From: an uncultured Kiritimatiellota bacterium
GTDB lineage: Bacteria > Verrucomicrobiota > Kiritimatiellia > RFP12 > UBA1067
Reading direction: 5' to 3'
NCBI GenBank assembly: GCA_934621385.1
Contig: CAKTUI010000005.1
Span: 17,506-81,505 of the forward strand
DNA length: 64,000 bases
Made by a program: the position numbers and the translations under genes. A model generated the notes under the pieces. It saw nothing but the letters and a program-made list of their open reading frames with translations, made no database searches and was not told where the DNA came from. Positions 40,010 to 46,683 of this stretch are shown piece after piece (the first letter of the stretch is position 1; every line of letters starts with the position of its first letter).

Positions 40010-42076
40010 TCAGCTCAGGGCCGCGTAGGGGTTCGGCTCCGCGCCGCCCGCCTCCTTCGGCCCCGCCGCCGCGTCCACCCGGACGCGCCCGGCCTTCGCC
40101 CGCCGCTTCGGCCCGGCCTCCCGCGCCGCCTCGGCGAGGAGCCGCCGCCCCGTGTCGAGCGCGATCCGCTCCGCCGTCGCCTCCCAGTTGCGGCTGCGCG
40201 TGTCGTGCAGCACCTCCGCCATGTCGACGAGCTTCCGGCGCGACTCCTCGCGGATCATCTCCTCGTCCGCCCAGAACGCCGTCCGGATGCGGTCGGCCAT
40301 CCCGAGCGGGCGGTCGTCCTCGTCGGCCACCCAGAGGTGGTCCTGCAGCTCGCCCCAGCAGTTCACGTAGACCTTCACCCGCCGCCCCGGCGCGAGCGCG
40401 TGCGGCACCCCGTCCGCCCCCCTCACCCGCGCCTCGTACACCATCTCCACGCCGCGCCCGTAGAGCCGCTCGTCCCGGAAGCGGAGCGTCCGCTTCGGCG
40501 TGACCGTCAGCTCCCTCGCCCAGCGCGGGTCCATGAAGTACCACATCTCCGTCAGCGGCACGCGCACGAGCTCGCCCCGCCACGTCTCCCACGCCTCGCG
40601 CCGCGACATCCGGCGGCTGCGCACCATGCGCCCGGGGTCCGCCATGATCATCGCCTCGATGCGCTCGCGCGTCGTCGGCGTGAGCGCGTCGAGCGCCGCC
40701 ATCGGGTGCCACGTCCCGGGGTCGTCCGGGTCGCGGAACTCCTCCACGTGGTACCGCTCGCCCCACCCCTCCAGCCGGTGTTCCGTCGTGTCGTTGATCG
40801 CGTCGCTCCGCGCCCCCGCGACCACCTGGTACTCCGACCACTCCAGGAACCGCTTCGAGAACAGCCGCACCACCTCCGCCGGCAGGTCCGCCGCCGCCAC
40901 CTCCGCGATGAACCGCTCCTCGTGCCCCCGGAACGCGTCCAGGTCCTCCGGCTTCATCGCCGCGCTCATCCCCACCGCCCCCGGCAGGTCCGCCGTCTCC
41001 AGCTGCCGGTAGCGGTGCGCCCCCTCCACCGTGCTCTTGAACTGCGGGTGCCCGAAGCGCCCGAGGAACAGCCCCCGGTGCGCCGGGGCCGACTTCGGCG
41101 AGCCCGTCTGGAACCGGATCAGCCGCCCGTACCCGGGCAGCCCCTCCAGCCGCCGCCGCACCGCCTCCCGGATCGCCGTCGTCCCCTTTTCCAGCACGTG
41201 CGTCACCCCGTTGCGGTTGAACCCCACCACCGCGTGCACGTAGAAGAACGTCATCGCGAACAGCTGCTCCGTCAGCCCGTCCCCGGCGATGCGGTCCTGC
41301 GTGTCCGTGTGCGAGTAGGGGCGCGGCTTCTGGAACGCCGGCAGGTGGTAGCCCGTGCCGACGTCGTAGCAGTGGAAGCCGACCGGCCGCCACAGCCCCG
41401 CGTGCCCCTTGCACATCACCACCAGGTTGTCGAACGCGTCGTCCCACTGGTACACCGCCCCGCCCGGCAGCTGCCGCCCCGTCGCCGCGTCCAGCCGGCT
41501 GCGCATCACGTCCCGCACGAACCGCGCCGCCGCACCCGCCCCGCGCACGTTCCACTCCAGCGACGCGAGGAACGTCGCGTCCCCCGCGAGCCGCGCCTGC
41601 AGGTTCGCGTACCCCCACCCGAACGGCTCCCACCCGGGCGGGCACGCCGCCGGGACGGCCGCGCCCGGCCGCTCCGCCCGCCACACCTCGCGCCACGTGC
41701 CGATCCCCGCGAGGATCGCCCCGGCGCGGAAGTCCGCCATCATCCGACGGTGCGCCGCCGCGTGGAAGTTCACCTGCCCCCGGAACTTCTCAAGGTAGCC
41801 CTTGTACACCGGCAGCACGTCCGGCGCGGGGCGCACCCGCGCCACCTTGCGCTTGTCCGCCGCCCCGACCGCGCCGTGCGAACGCCACGCGTAGTACCGC
41901 CGCATGAATGTCTTCGCCGTCATCCCGGCCTTCCTCGCGCACGCCGCCGCCACGCGGCACGTGCGCCCGCTCCCGCGAGCCGCCGACACCGCCACGAACA
42001 GCGGCTCCAGAGCCGCCACGCGCGCGCGCTCCGCCGGATCCGCGATCATCGCGTACTCCTCGAATATGCTCCGCAT
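40010..42076 (-). CDS. Mu-type DDE transposase A
   Basis: 688 residues. A helical DNA-binding N-terminus (ACARKAGMTAKTFMRRYYAWRS) leads into an RNase H-like core, with GAVYQWDDAFDNLVV (Asp 212/213) as the first carboxylate and QFKSTVEGAHRYRQL (Glu 351) as the last. The segment where the middle Asp is expected reads VTHVLEKGTTAI (Glu 296), 55 residues before Glu 351, the MuA spacing. The C-terminal domains are beta-barrel-like and basic. It acts on the terminal sites at 18.88 and 44.22 kb. The residue assignment for the middle position is tentative. Confidence 0.82.
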   Translation of the reverse strand: MRSIFEEYAMIADPAERARVAALEPLFVAVSAARGSGRTCRVAAACARKAGMTAKTFMRRYYAWRSHGAVGAADKRKVARVRPAPDVLPVYKGYLEKFRGQVNFHAAAHRRMMADFRAGAILAGIGTWREVWRAERPGAAVPAACPPGWEPFGWGYANLQARLAGDATFLASLEWNVRGAGAAARFVRDVMRSRLDAATGRQLPGGAVYQWDDAFDNLVVMCKGHAGLWRPVGFHCYDVGTGYHLPAFQKPRPYSHTDTQDRIAGDGLTEQLFAMTFFYVHAVVGFNRNGVTHVLEKGTTAIREAVRRRLEGLPGYGRLIRFQTGSPKSAPAHRGLFLGRFGHPQFKSTVEGAHRYRQLETADLPGAVGMSAAMKPEDLDAFRGHEERFIAEVAAADLPAEVVRLFSKRFLEWSEYQVVAGARSDAINDTTEHRLEGWGERYHVEEFRDPDDPGTWHPMAALDALTPTTRERIEAMIMADPGRMVRSRRMSRREAWETWRGELVRVPLTEMWYFMDPRWARELTVTPKRTLRFRDERLYGRGVEMVYEARVRGADGVPHALAPGRRVKVYVNCWGELQDHLWVADEDDRPLGMADRIRTAFWADEEMIREESRRKLVDMAEVLHDTRSRNWEATAERIALDTGRRLLAEAAREAGPKRRAKAGRVRVDAAAGPKEAGGAEPNPYAALS

Positions 42077-42089
42077 CGCCGCCGCCCCC

Positions 42090-42440
42090 TCACCGCCGCC
42101 GGAACGCCGCCGCCTGGTCCGTGCACCGCTCCCGCAGGAACTTGTAGAGCGCCGCGCGCGACACGTGCAGGTTGCGCTTCAGCCGCCCCGTCCCGAGGTC
42201 GCTCCCGCCGATCGCCGCCGAGTCGTAGAGCGCGTACACCAGCTTCGTCTCCGGCTTGTCGAACAGCACCAGCGCGACCTCCACCGCCGTGAAGTCCATC
42301 TTCGACTCCCCGCCCGCGAACCGGTTCATCCGGTCCACGAACGTCGCCATCTCCACGCTCGTCACCTCCAGCGCGTCGCGGAGGCGCTGGAACATGTCGC
42401 CCTGCACGGGCGTGCCCGCCCTCAGCTCCCTGCGCCCCAT
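42090..42440 (-). CDS. Early phage protein, unknown
   Basis: 116 residues (MGRRELRAGTPVQGDMFQRL). Helical, with a C-terminal LKRNLHVSRAALYKFLRERC segment that looks like a recognition helix. It starts directly after the upstream stop and 13 bases before the transposase start. Possibly a DNA-binding accessory. Confidence 0.55.
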   Translation of the reverse strand: MGRRELRAGTPVQGDMFQRLRDALEVTSVEMATFVDRMNRFAGGESKMDFTAVEVALVLFDKPETKLVYALYDSAAIGGSDLGTGRLKRNLHVSRAALYKFLRERCTDQAAAFRRR

Positions 42441-42441
42441 C

Positions 42442-43230
42442 TCAGCGCCCCCCTTCCTTCTTCAGCTCCGCCTCGCGCCCGTGCAGGTAGTCCACCAGCA
42501 CCCCCAGCGCCGCGAGCGCGTCCTCCACGTCGCGCCGGCACAGCAGCCTCGCCGCCGCCTCCAGCACCACCGTGTTCGTCGCCGGCACGATCACCCGGCT
42601 CCACTCGGCGCGGGCGCACGCCGCCGGGTCGTTCGCGTCCGGCGCCGCGCCGGCCGCCTTGCCCCCGGCCGGGCGGCCCCCGCACGAGAGCCACAGCCGC
42701 TCCAGCTTCCGCCGGCTCGTCGCCTCGGCGAACAGCCGCTCGCGCGCATCGATCACCGACGCGTCCACCTCGCCGTCCTCCCCGTAGCTGATCCGCAACT
42801 CGTGCGTGGCGCGGAGCGCGGCCATCACCGCGTCCGTCCGGCCTCCCATCAGCTCCGCCATCTTCGCCGCCATCGCCTTGTATGACATGGCCGTTTTGTA
42901 GGCGATTTCGGGGCAGTGGTCGGCGAGCCAGTCCTCGATTCCGCTGTTCGGCCGTCCCTCGCCCCATCGTCCGTTTTTGGTGGCTTTGGCGTTGTTTTTG
43001 AAGGTTTTATATTTTTCTACCGCGGTAGAAAAATACAAACTGGCCTCGACCAGGGCCGCCTCGGCCTGGATCATCATCGCGCCGAAGGCCACAGCCTCGC
43101 GCACGAAGGCGCCGCGCGCGCCCTCGGCGCGGCGGTACTGCGCCGTGAGCTGCGCCGCCGACTCGTCGACGGCCGCGACCCCGGCCACCTCGACGGCGCT
43201 CGCCGCCCTCACGATCTCGCTCTTTCCCAT
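42442..43230 (-). CDS. Early phage protein with DUF3102-like middle region
   Basis: 262 residues from ATG 43230 after GGAGG. YRRAEGARGAFVREAVAFGAMMIQAE and NGRWGEGRPNSGIEDWLADHCPEIAYKTAMSYKAMAAKMAEL resemble the DUF3102 plan (batch culture-like NG..G.W...N.P.S..TA..YM..). The codons for YFSTAVEKY are formed by a perfect 26-bp palindrome (43010-43035). The second half is unlike known families. It is the first long early gene. Confidence 0.6.
   Translation of the reverse strand: MGKSEIVRAASAVEVAGVAAVDESAAQLTAQYRRAEGARGAFVREAVAFGAMMIQAEAALVEASLYFSTAVEKYKTFKNNAKATKNGRWGEGRPNSGIEDWLADHCPEIAYKTAMSYKAMAAKMAELMGGRTDAVMAALRATHELRISYGEDGEVDASVIDARERLFAEATSRRKLERLWLSCGGRPAGGKAAGAAPDANDPAACARAEWSRVIVPATNTVVLEAAARLLCRRDVEDALAALGVLVDYLHGREAELKKEGGR
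43010..43035. repeat. Perfect 26-bp palindrome inside an early gene
   Basis: Arms TATTTTTCTACCG / CGGTAGAAAAATA with no mismatch. Same central 22 bases as the palindrome at 37143-37164. Followed on the minus strand by TATAAAAC and a stretch shared with 37090-37140. Confidence 0.85.
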
Positions 43231-43251
43231 CACCCGTCCTCCTTGTCCTTG

Positions 43252-43488
43252 TTATTTCCGGTCTGTTTTCCCGAGCGGCAGGACCGCCCAGCTCGGCAGG
43301 ATCGCCCCGGTCTCGATCTGCACGGCGAGCCGGGCGCGCTTGTCCGCGCCGATCGCCCCCTTGCCGTAGTACATGTACGTGTAGAGCGCGGAGTACGTCA
43401 CCCCGAGCTTCTCCGCCGCCTCGCGCATCCCGCGGTACTTCACCGTGCGGACGCGCTGGATGACGACCTTTTCCGCCGATCCGCTCAT
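43252..43488 (-). CDS. Small HTH regulator (Ner/Cro-like)
   Basis: 78 residues. IQRVRTVKYRGMREAAEKLGVTYSALYTYMYYGKGAIGADK has a helix-turn-helix outline at about 20-45. In Mu, Ner occupies this place and down-regulates early transcription. Overlaps the upstream gene by 4 bases. Confidence 0.6.
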   Translation of the reverse strand: MSGSAEKVVIQRVRTVKYRGMREAAEKLGVTYSALYTYMYYGKGAIGADKRARLAVQIETGAILPSWAVLPLGKTDRK

Positions 43489-43613
43489 CGCCGGCCTCCC
43501 TTCCCGTCCCGCCTGGTGAGGCCGTCGGTGTAGCCCCAGGCGTAGCAGATGACGCCGACGACCACGGCGTGGTCGATGGCGATGCCCAGGGCGATTCCGT
43601 TGACGCTGCTCAT
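43485..43613 (-). CDS. Tiny single-pass membrane protein of the early operon
   Basis: 42 residues (MSSVNGIALGIAIDHAVVVG) with one membrane helix and a basic tail RRDGKGGRR. Its ATG overlaps the stop of a ten-codon leader ORF at 43610-43642 (MSDKRKGAAR), which has an AAAGGAAC ribosome-binding site. Function unknown. Confidence 0.5.
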   Translation of the reverse strand: MSSVNGIALGIAIDHAVVVGVICYAWGYTDGLTRRDGKGGRR

Positions 43614-43673
43614 CGGGCCGCCCCCTTCCTCTTGTCGCTCATTGTTTCTGTTCCTTTCGTGACACACATTTGG

Positions 43674-43738
43674 TATAATGTTTTTAATCTATTTCGTGAC
43701 AACGGGTGTAGTATACACCAAAGATGATGTTGATGTCA
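43674..43738. promoter_or_regulatory. Lysogeny switch: early promoter and operator
   Basis: Leftward promoter: TTGACA (43733-43738), 18-base spacer, TATACT (43709-43714). The -10 lies inside the inverted repeat GGTGTA-GTA-TACACC (43705-43719), the likely repressor operator. Another GGTGTA half-site is at 43757-43762 and more lie inside the repressor gene. A rightward TATAAT at 43674-43679 may serve the repressor. Confidence 0.72.
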
Positions 43739-43770
43739 ATAGTGTATCGCACTTATGGTGTAAAATAAAA

Positions 43771-44103
43771 ATGAACAGTATTGGTGTAAGGCTAAGAGAG
43801 CTTAGGAAATCGTCATCTCAGGCCGAGATGGCGGATAGTGTTGGTGTCAAACAACAGAACTGGGCACGATGGGAAAGTGGTGTGGTATCGCCGAGTGCAG
43901 ATATGATTATCAAGATCTGCCGCGCTCACGCCTGTTCCGCCGACTGGTTATTGGGATTGGCTGAGCGGGGCGGAGGCGGGATGGCGACGGCGCACGGAGT
44001 GGGTGCGATTGCGGCGGCTGGGAATGCGACGGTCAATGCGGGTGGGGTCTGCTCGAAGTGCAAGCTGATGCAGGCGCACATCCGGGAGATTACCGGGCGG
44101 TGA
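43771..44103 (+). CDS. Prophage repressor (XRE/Cro-CI type)
   Basis: 110 residues from ATG 43771 (MNSIGVRLRELRKSSSQAEM). HTH at about 16-55 (QAEMADSVGVKQQNWARWESGVVSPSADMIIKI). Then AHACSADWLLGLAER, a Gly/Ala linker and a short C-terminal CSKCKLMQAHIREITGR with a CxxC. It is divergent from the early operon and points toward the prophage end, as Mu c does. No S24 peptidase domain, so induction is not by RecA-type self-cleavage of this protein. Confidence 0.85.
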   Translation: MNSIGVRLRELRKSSSQAEMADSVGVKQQNWARWESGVVSPSADMIIKICRAHACSADWLLGLAERGGGGMATAHGVGAIAAAGNATVNAGGVCSKCKLMQAHIREITGR

Positions 44104-44147
44104 GTCCGCTGTTCAAGGGTCATTTAAGGTAGGATGAAGCCTACAAG

Positions 44148-44186
44148 AAGCCCCCTTCAAGTTCACTGCCTGGAGGGGGCTTTTTC
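44148..44186 (+). terminator. Terminator of the prophage repressor gene
   Basis: Stem AAGCCCCCT (44148-44156) / AGGGGGCTT (44174-44182) with a 17-base loop, then T5. Lies 45 bases after the repressor stop and just before the terminal site. Confidence 0.82.
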
Positions 44187-44213
44187 ATTCTATAAGCAGG
44201 CACTAAAACTCAG

Positions 44214-44262
44214 TTTTTCTCATCTCGACTTGAATCTTTCCCATCTTGCATTTGAAAATACA
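44214..44262 (-). repeat. Right terminal transposase-binding sites of the prophage
   Basis: Inner copy 44214-44234 is the exact reverse complement of 18876-18896. A second, related site lies just outside it: reading inward, TTTTCAAATGCAAGATG then GGAAAGA (about 44236-44258). Two adjacent sites 21-22 bases apart recall Mu R1-R2. Reading outward the element ends ...AAAATACA. Confidence 0.8.
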
Positions 44263-44747
44263 GCCGCGAAAGGCACAAAAACGGCGCGGCAGTTGGCGGG
44301 ATTCGCGGCAAAACGAGCAGGTGGAGACACCGCTTCGACCGAATGCGCCTGTCCGCCCATAACCGAACAATTCGTGCATCAAGCGCACGATTCCGGCGAA
44401 CGAGCGGCTTCGCGGCGGATGCTCATGGGCAAGGCCCCGACGCGGCAAGGGCAACCGCCGCGCCTCCCGTGCCCATCGGACGGAGACTTACTGCGCAGTA
44501 AATCAAGACTTACTGGGCAGTAAGTCTAAAGTTACTCAGGAGTAAGTTTTCTTCCGATGGGCACGGGAAATTCCTGTGATGCGTACGCGGCGCACTTCCC
44601 CTGCGCACGACAAGAAATTCCGATAAGCATCCGAAGGAAGAACAATGCCCACGAGCCAAGCTTGCCCTCCCCATCGGGCTGGAAACTGACGGGCAGGAAC
44701 GGTCGGTGCGCGGTTGATTGCGCTCCCAAACCGCCGCGTTGCGAAGC
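44263..44747. other. Gene-free gap between prophage and the winged-helix gene
   Basis: No convincing gene. 44263-44465 is GC-rich with short shadow ORFs. 44466-44567 holds the nested palindrome array described separately. 44568-44747 is the 3' flank of the minus-strand regulator gene; no strong terminator is seen there. Confidence 0.5.
44466..44567. repeat. Three 14-bp palindromes at 22-bp spacing, enclosed by a 15-bp inverted repeat
   Basis: TTACTGCGCAGTAA (44488-44501), TTACTGGGCAGTAA (44510-44523) and TTACTCAGGAGTAA (44532-44545) share TTACTnnnnAGTAA; starts are exactly 22 apart. They are enclosed by perfect arms CCCGTGCCCATCGGA (44466-44480) and TCCGATGGGCACGGG (44553-44567). Confidence 0.85.
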
Positions 44748-45341
44748 CTATTCCTCCGTGCCGTCCGTCAGGCGGTAGCCTTCGCCGCGGACGCTCTCAA
44801 TGGTGAGTCCCCTGCCCAGTTTCTTGCGCAGGTTGGCAATCGTCTGGTCGACGGTCCGCGTCGTTCCGTAGTAGTCGAATCCCCAGGCCTCGTTCATCAG
44901 CGTCTCCCGCGAGACGACCGCGCCCGGTTCCGCCGTCAAAAGCACCAAAATCTTCAGTTCACGCGGCAAAAGCCGAACCGATGTCCCATCCGCCTGAATC
45001 ACGGCCATCCGCGCAACATCAACCTGCACCGGCCCAATGGACCACACCTCCCCACCCGTCTCAAGGACGGAAAGTCCGCCGTCACCATCCTTGACCTCCA
45101 CACGATACTTCGCCGACTGGAGCAGGTTCACCAGCCGCGAACGGGCCGCCCCGTCCTTGCCGACGACAACGACCTTTGGAAACTTCAATAAACGCGCGAC
45201 ACCGAGAATCGCCACAAGGGCGACTCCCGATGTCGCGCAATAGATGCAGCAGCACGTCAGGCAGGTGCAGGGGAAGCTGCTGCACAACCATGAATCGGTC
45301 GTACAGCAGTGCTGAGCCAACGCCAGAAGTGCCGCGAGCAT
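44748..45341 (-). CDS. Membrane-anchored OmpR/PhoB-type winged-helix regulator with Cys-rich N-terminus
   Basis: About 197 residues. The N-terminal 55 residues hold nine Cys (HCCTTDSW, CSSFPCTC, CCCIYC) and hydrophobic runs including SGVALVAILGVARLLKF, so the N-terminus is probably membrane-embedded. A short receiver-like stretch (KVVVVGKDGAARSRLVNLLQ) lacks the phospho-Asp region. The C-terminus (about 120-195, RLLPRELKILVLLTAEPGAV ... TVDQTIANLRKKLG ... VRGEGYRLT) is a classic winged helix of response regulators. A ToxR-like one-component membrane sensor responding to metal or redox is a reasonable inference. A GTG at 45344 is an alternative start. It follows the Cys-rich lipoprotein gene by 3-6 bases. 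Confidence 0.78.
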   Translation of the reverse strand: MLAALLALAQHCCTTDSWLCSSFPCTCLTCCCIYCATSGVALVAILGVARLLKFPKVVVVGKDGAARSRLVNLLQSAKYRVEVKDGDGGLSVLETGGEVWSIGPVQVDVARMAVIQADGTSVRLLPRELKILVLLTAEPGAVVSRETLMNEAWGFDYYGTTRTVDQTIANLRKKLGRGLTIESVRGEGYRLTDGTEE

Positions 45342-45347
45342 CACCTG

Positions 45348-45530
45348 TTACTTGCCACACGCGCAGTTGGTGGTGCAGGTGCAGGTCGCCTGACCGCATC
45401 CGCATTCACACGCCTGACCCGGTGTGCAGTTCTTGCAGCACGCCTTCTTCGGCGCGACACACGAACAACAACCGGCGAGAACCGCCACCACTCCGGCGAC
45501 AAGCGCCGCGACAATTGCACTCTTCATCAT
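45348..45530 (-). CDS. Cysteine-rich metallothionein-like lipoprotein
   Basis: 60 residues. A signal with lipobox VLAGC (lipid Cys 21) is followed by a mature chain of 40 residues with 13 Cys in all: CCSC, CCKNC, CECGC, CTC and CAC groups. The CxC/CC clustering is typical of metal-thiolate binding, and the N-terminal anchor would place it at the inner or outer membrane. SD GGAGG is 6 bases before the ATG. It is first in a two-gene operon with the Cys-rich regulator. No known family was recognised. Confidence 0.82.
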   Translation of the reverse strand: MMKSAIVAALVAGVVAVLAGCCSCVAPKKACCKNCTPGQACECGCGQATCTCTTNCACGK

Positions 45531-45569
45531 TTTCAGCCTCCTTTGGCCTTACTCGTTTAACTGGCGCAT

Positions 45570-45600
45570 AGTATAGCGAAACCGCGTCCGCGAAGTGTCA
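45570..45600 (-). promoter_or_regulatory. Promoter of the Cys-rich lipoprotein/regulator operon
   Basis: TATACT (45570-45575) followed by ATGCGCC; upstream TGACAC (45595-45600) with a 19-base spacer is the best -35. Lies 40 bases before the ATG. Confidence 0.6.
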
Positions 45601-45619
45601 GACGAATGTAAAACTTTGC

Positions 45620-46666
45620 TCAGACGATGACGCCTCCGCAGAGTACGGCATCGTCCTCCGCCCCATAGAAGACGGCACTCTGCCCAGTTGCGATGCCCAT
45701 GATGTCCTCGGACAGCGAACAGTGCGCACCACGGAGGGTGGCCGGAACAAGCCGCCCGGCACTGCGCACCTTGGCGCGGCATGGAATCGACTCCTGCGTC
45801 GGTTCCGCCGCGACCCAGTTCATCTCCGCGACATCAAGCGAAGTGCGGACGGCCTCGTCGGCCCGCCCCACGACGACGCGGTTTCGACACGCGTCCACGT
45901 CAATGACGTAATACGGTTCGCCCGCCCCACCGATGCCAAGCCCCTTGCGCTGCCCAATCGTGTAGTGCCAGAACCCAAGATGATGGCCGAGGACGCGTCC
46001 ATCCGTCGTTACGATGTCGCCCAGACGATCCGCCGCGCCAATCAGCTCGTTCACGTCACCCGCATAGAAGTCCTGCGAGTCCGGCTTATCCGATGCGTTC
46101 AGCCCATGGGCGCGAGCAATCGACCGAACCTCGGTCTTCGTCAGCTCACCCAACGGAAAGACCTGCCGCGCCAGCTGCTCCTGCGAAAGGCGATAGAGGA
46201 AATAACTCTGGTCCTTCGCCTCATCCCGTGCACGGAGAATCGCCCACCGTCCGCCGCGCCGCTCGACACGCGCATAGTGCCCCGTGGCGAACATGTCGAA
46301 CGAAAGCCCCGCCTCCACGGCGAGGCGCGGCAGAAGCCCGAACTTCATTAGTGCATTGCACCGGACACAGGGATTCGGGGTCCTGCCCGAGAGGTAGGTC
46401 TCGCGAAAATACGAGACGATGGCCCGATCGTACTGCGCGGCACAGTCAAAGACCTTGTAGTCAATGCCAATGGCCTTTACAAAGGCCGCCGCACGCTCGA
46501 TGTCCTCCTTCTCCCCAGCCCCGAAACAGGCATCACGCGGGCCGCCGCGATACTGCCCGCGCCACAATTTCATCGTAATGCCGATAACATCGTGGCCCTG
46601 CTCCTTCAGGAGTAGGGCCGCGACGCTTGAATCGACACCGCCGCTCAGTCCAACTGCGACTTTCAC
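45620..46666 (-). CDS. mnmA: tRNA-specific 2-thiouridylase MnmA
   Basis: 348 residues. The PP-loop GLSGGVDSSVAALLL is at the start. TPNPCVRCNALMKF carries the first catalytic Cys, and FLYRLSQEQLARQVFPLGELTKTEVR and KPDSQDFYAG fit the family. The second Cys lies in ESIPCRAKVR rather than the usual GxxC loop position and should be checked. The C-terminal ATGQSAVFYG is the MnmA beta barrel. It makes s2U34 in Lys, Glu and Gln tRNAs using sulfur from IscS/Tus-type relays. Confidence 0.93.
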   Translation of the reverse strand: MKVAVGLSGGVDSSVAALLLKEQGHDVIGITMKLWRGQYRGGPRDACFGAGEKEDIERAAAFVKAIGIDYKVFDCAAQYDRAIVSYFRETYLSGRTPNPCVRCNALMKFGLLPRLAVEAGLSFDMFATGHYARVERRGGRWAILRARDEAKDQSYFLYRLSQEQLARQVFPLGELTKTEVRSIARAHGLNASDKPDSQDFYAGDVNELIGAADRLGDIVTTDGRVLGHHLGFWHYTIGQRKGLGIGGAGEPYYVIDVDACRNRVVVGRADEAVRTSLDVAEMNWVAAEPTQESIPCRAKVRSAGRLVPATLRGAHCSLSEDIMGIATGQSAVFYGAEDDAVLCGGVIV

Positions 46667-46683
46667 CGCGATGTCACCTTTCG

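Larger units (their letters stand above)
18873..44262 (-). mobile_element. Mu-like transposable prophage, about 25.4 kb
   Basis: The block is bounded by inverted copies of a 21-bp site (18876-18896 and 44214-44234). It is far richer in GC than the host DNA and has Mu gene order from right to left. That order is repressor (divergent), small regulator, early genes, transposase A, ATPase B, DUF3164, GemA-like, DUF2730-like, small and large terminase, DUF935 portal, Mu-I protease, capsid and tail. There is no tail sheath or contractile baseplate set, so a long flexible non-contractile tail is likely, as in B3/D3112. The candidate 5-bp duplication CAGCC (18868-18872 and 44261-44265) leaves the exact right terminus uncertain by two bases. 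All essential frames look intact; no integrase or obvious endolysin/holin pair was recognised. Confidence 0.85.

Noticed and set aside
44214..44258. Right prophage end as another 22-bp array
   Set aside because: The sites match the left terminal site in inverted orientation and are better explained as transposase-binding sites.
44134..44523. Open frames between the repressor and the nested palindromes
   Set aside because: They run through the terminator and terminal sites, and composition is not protein-like.
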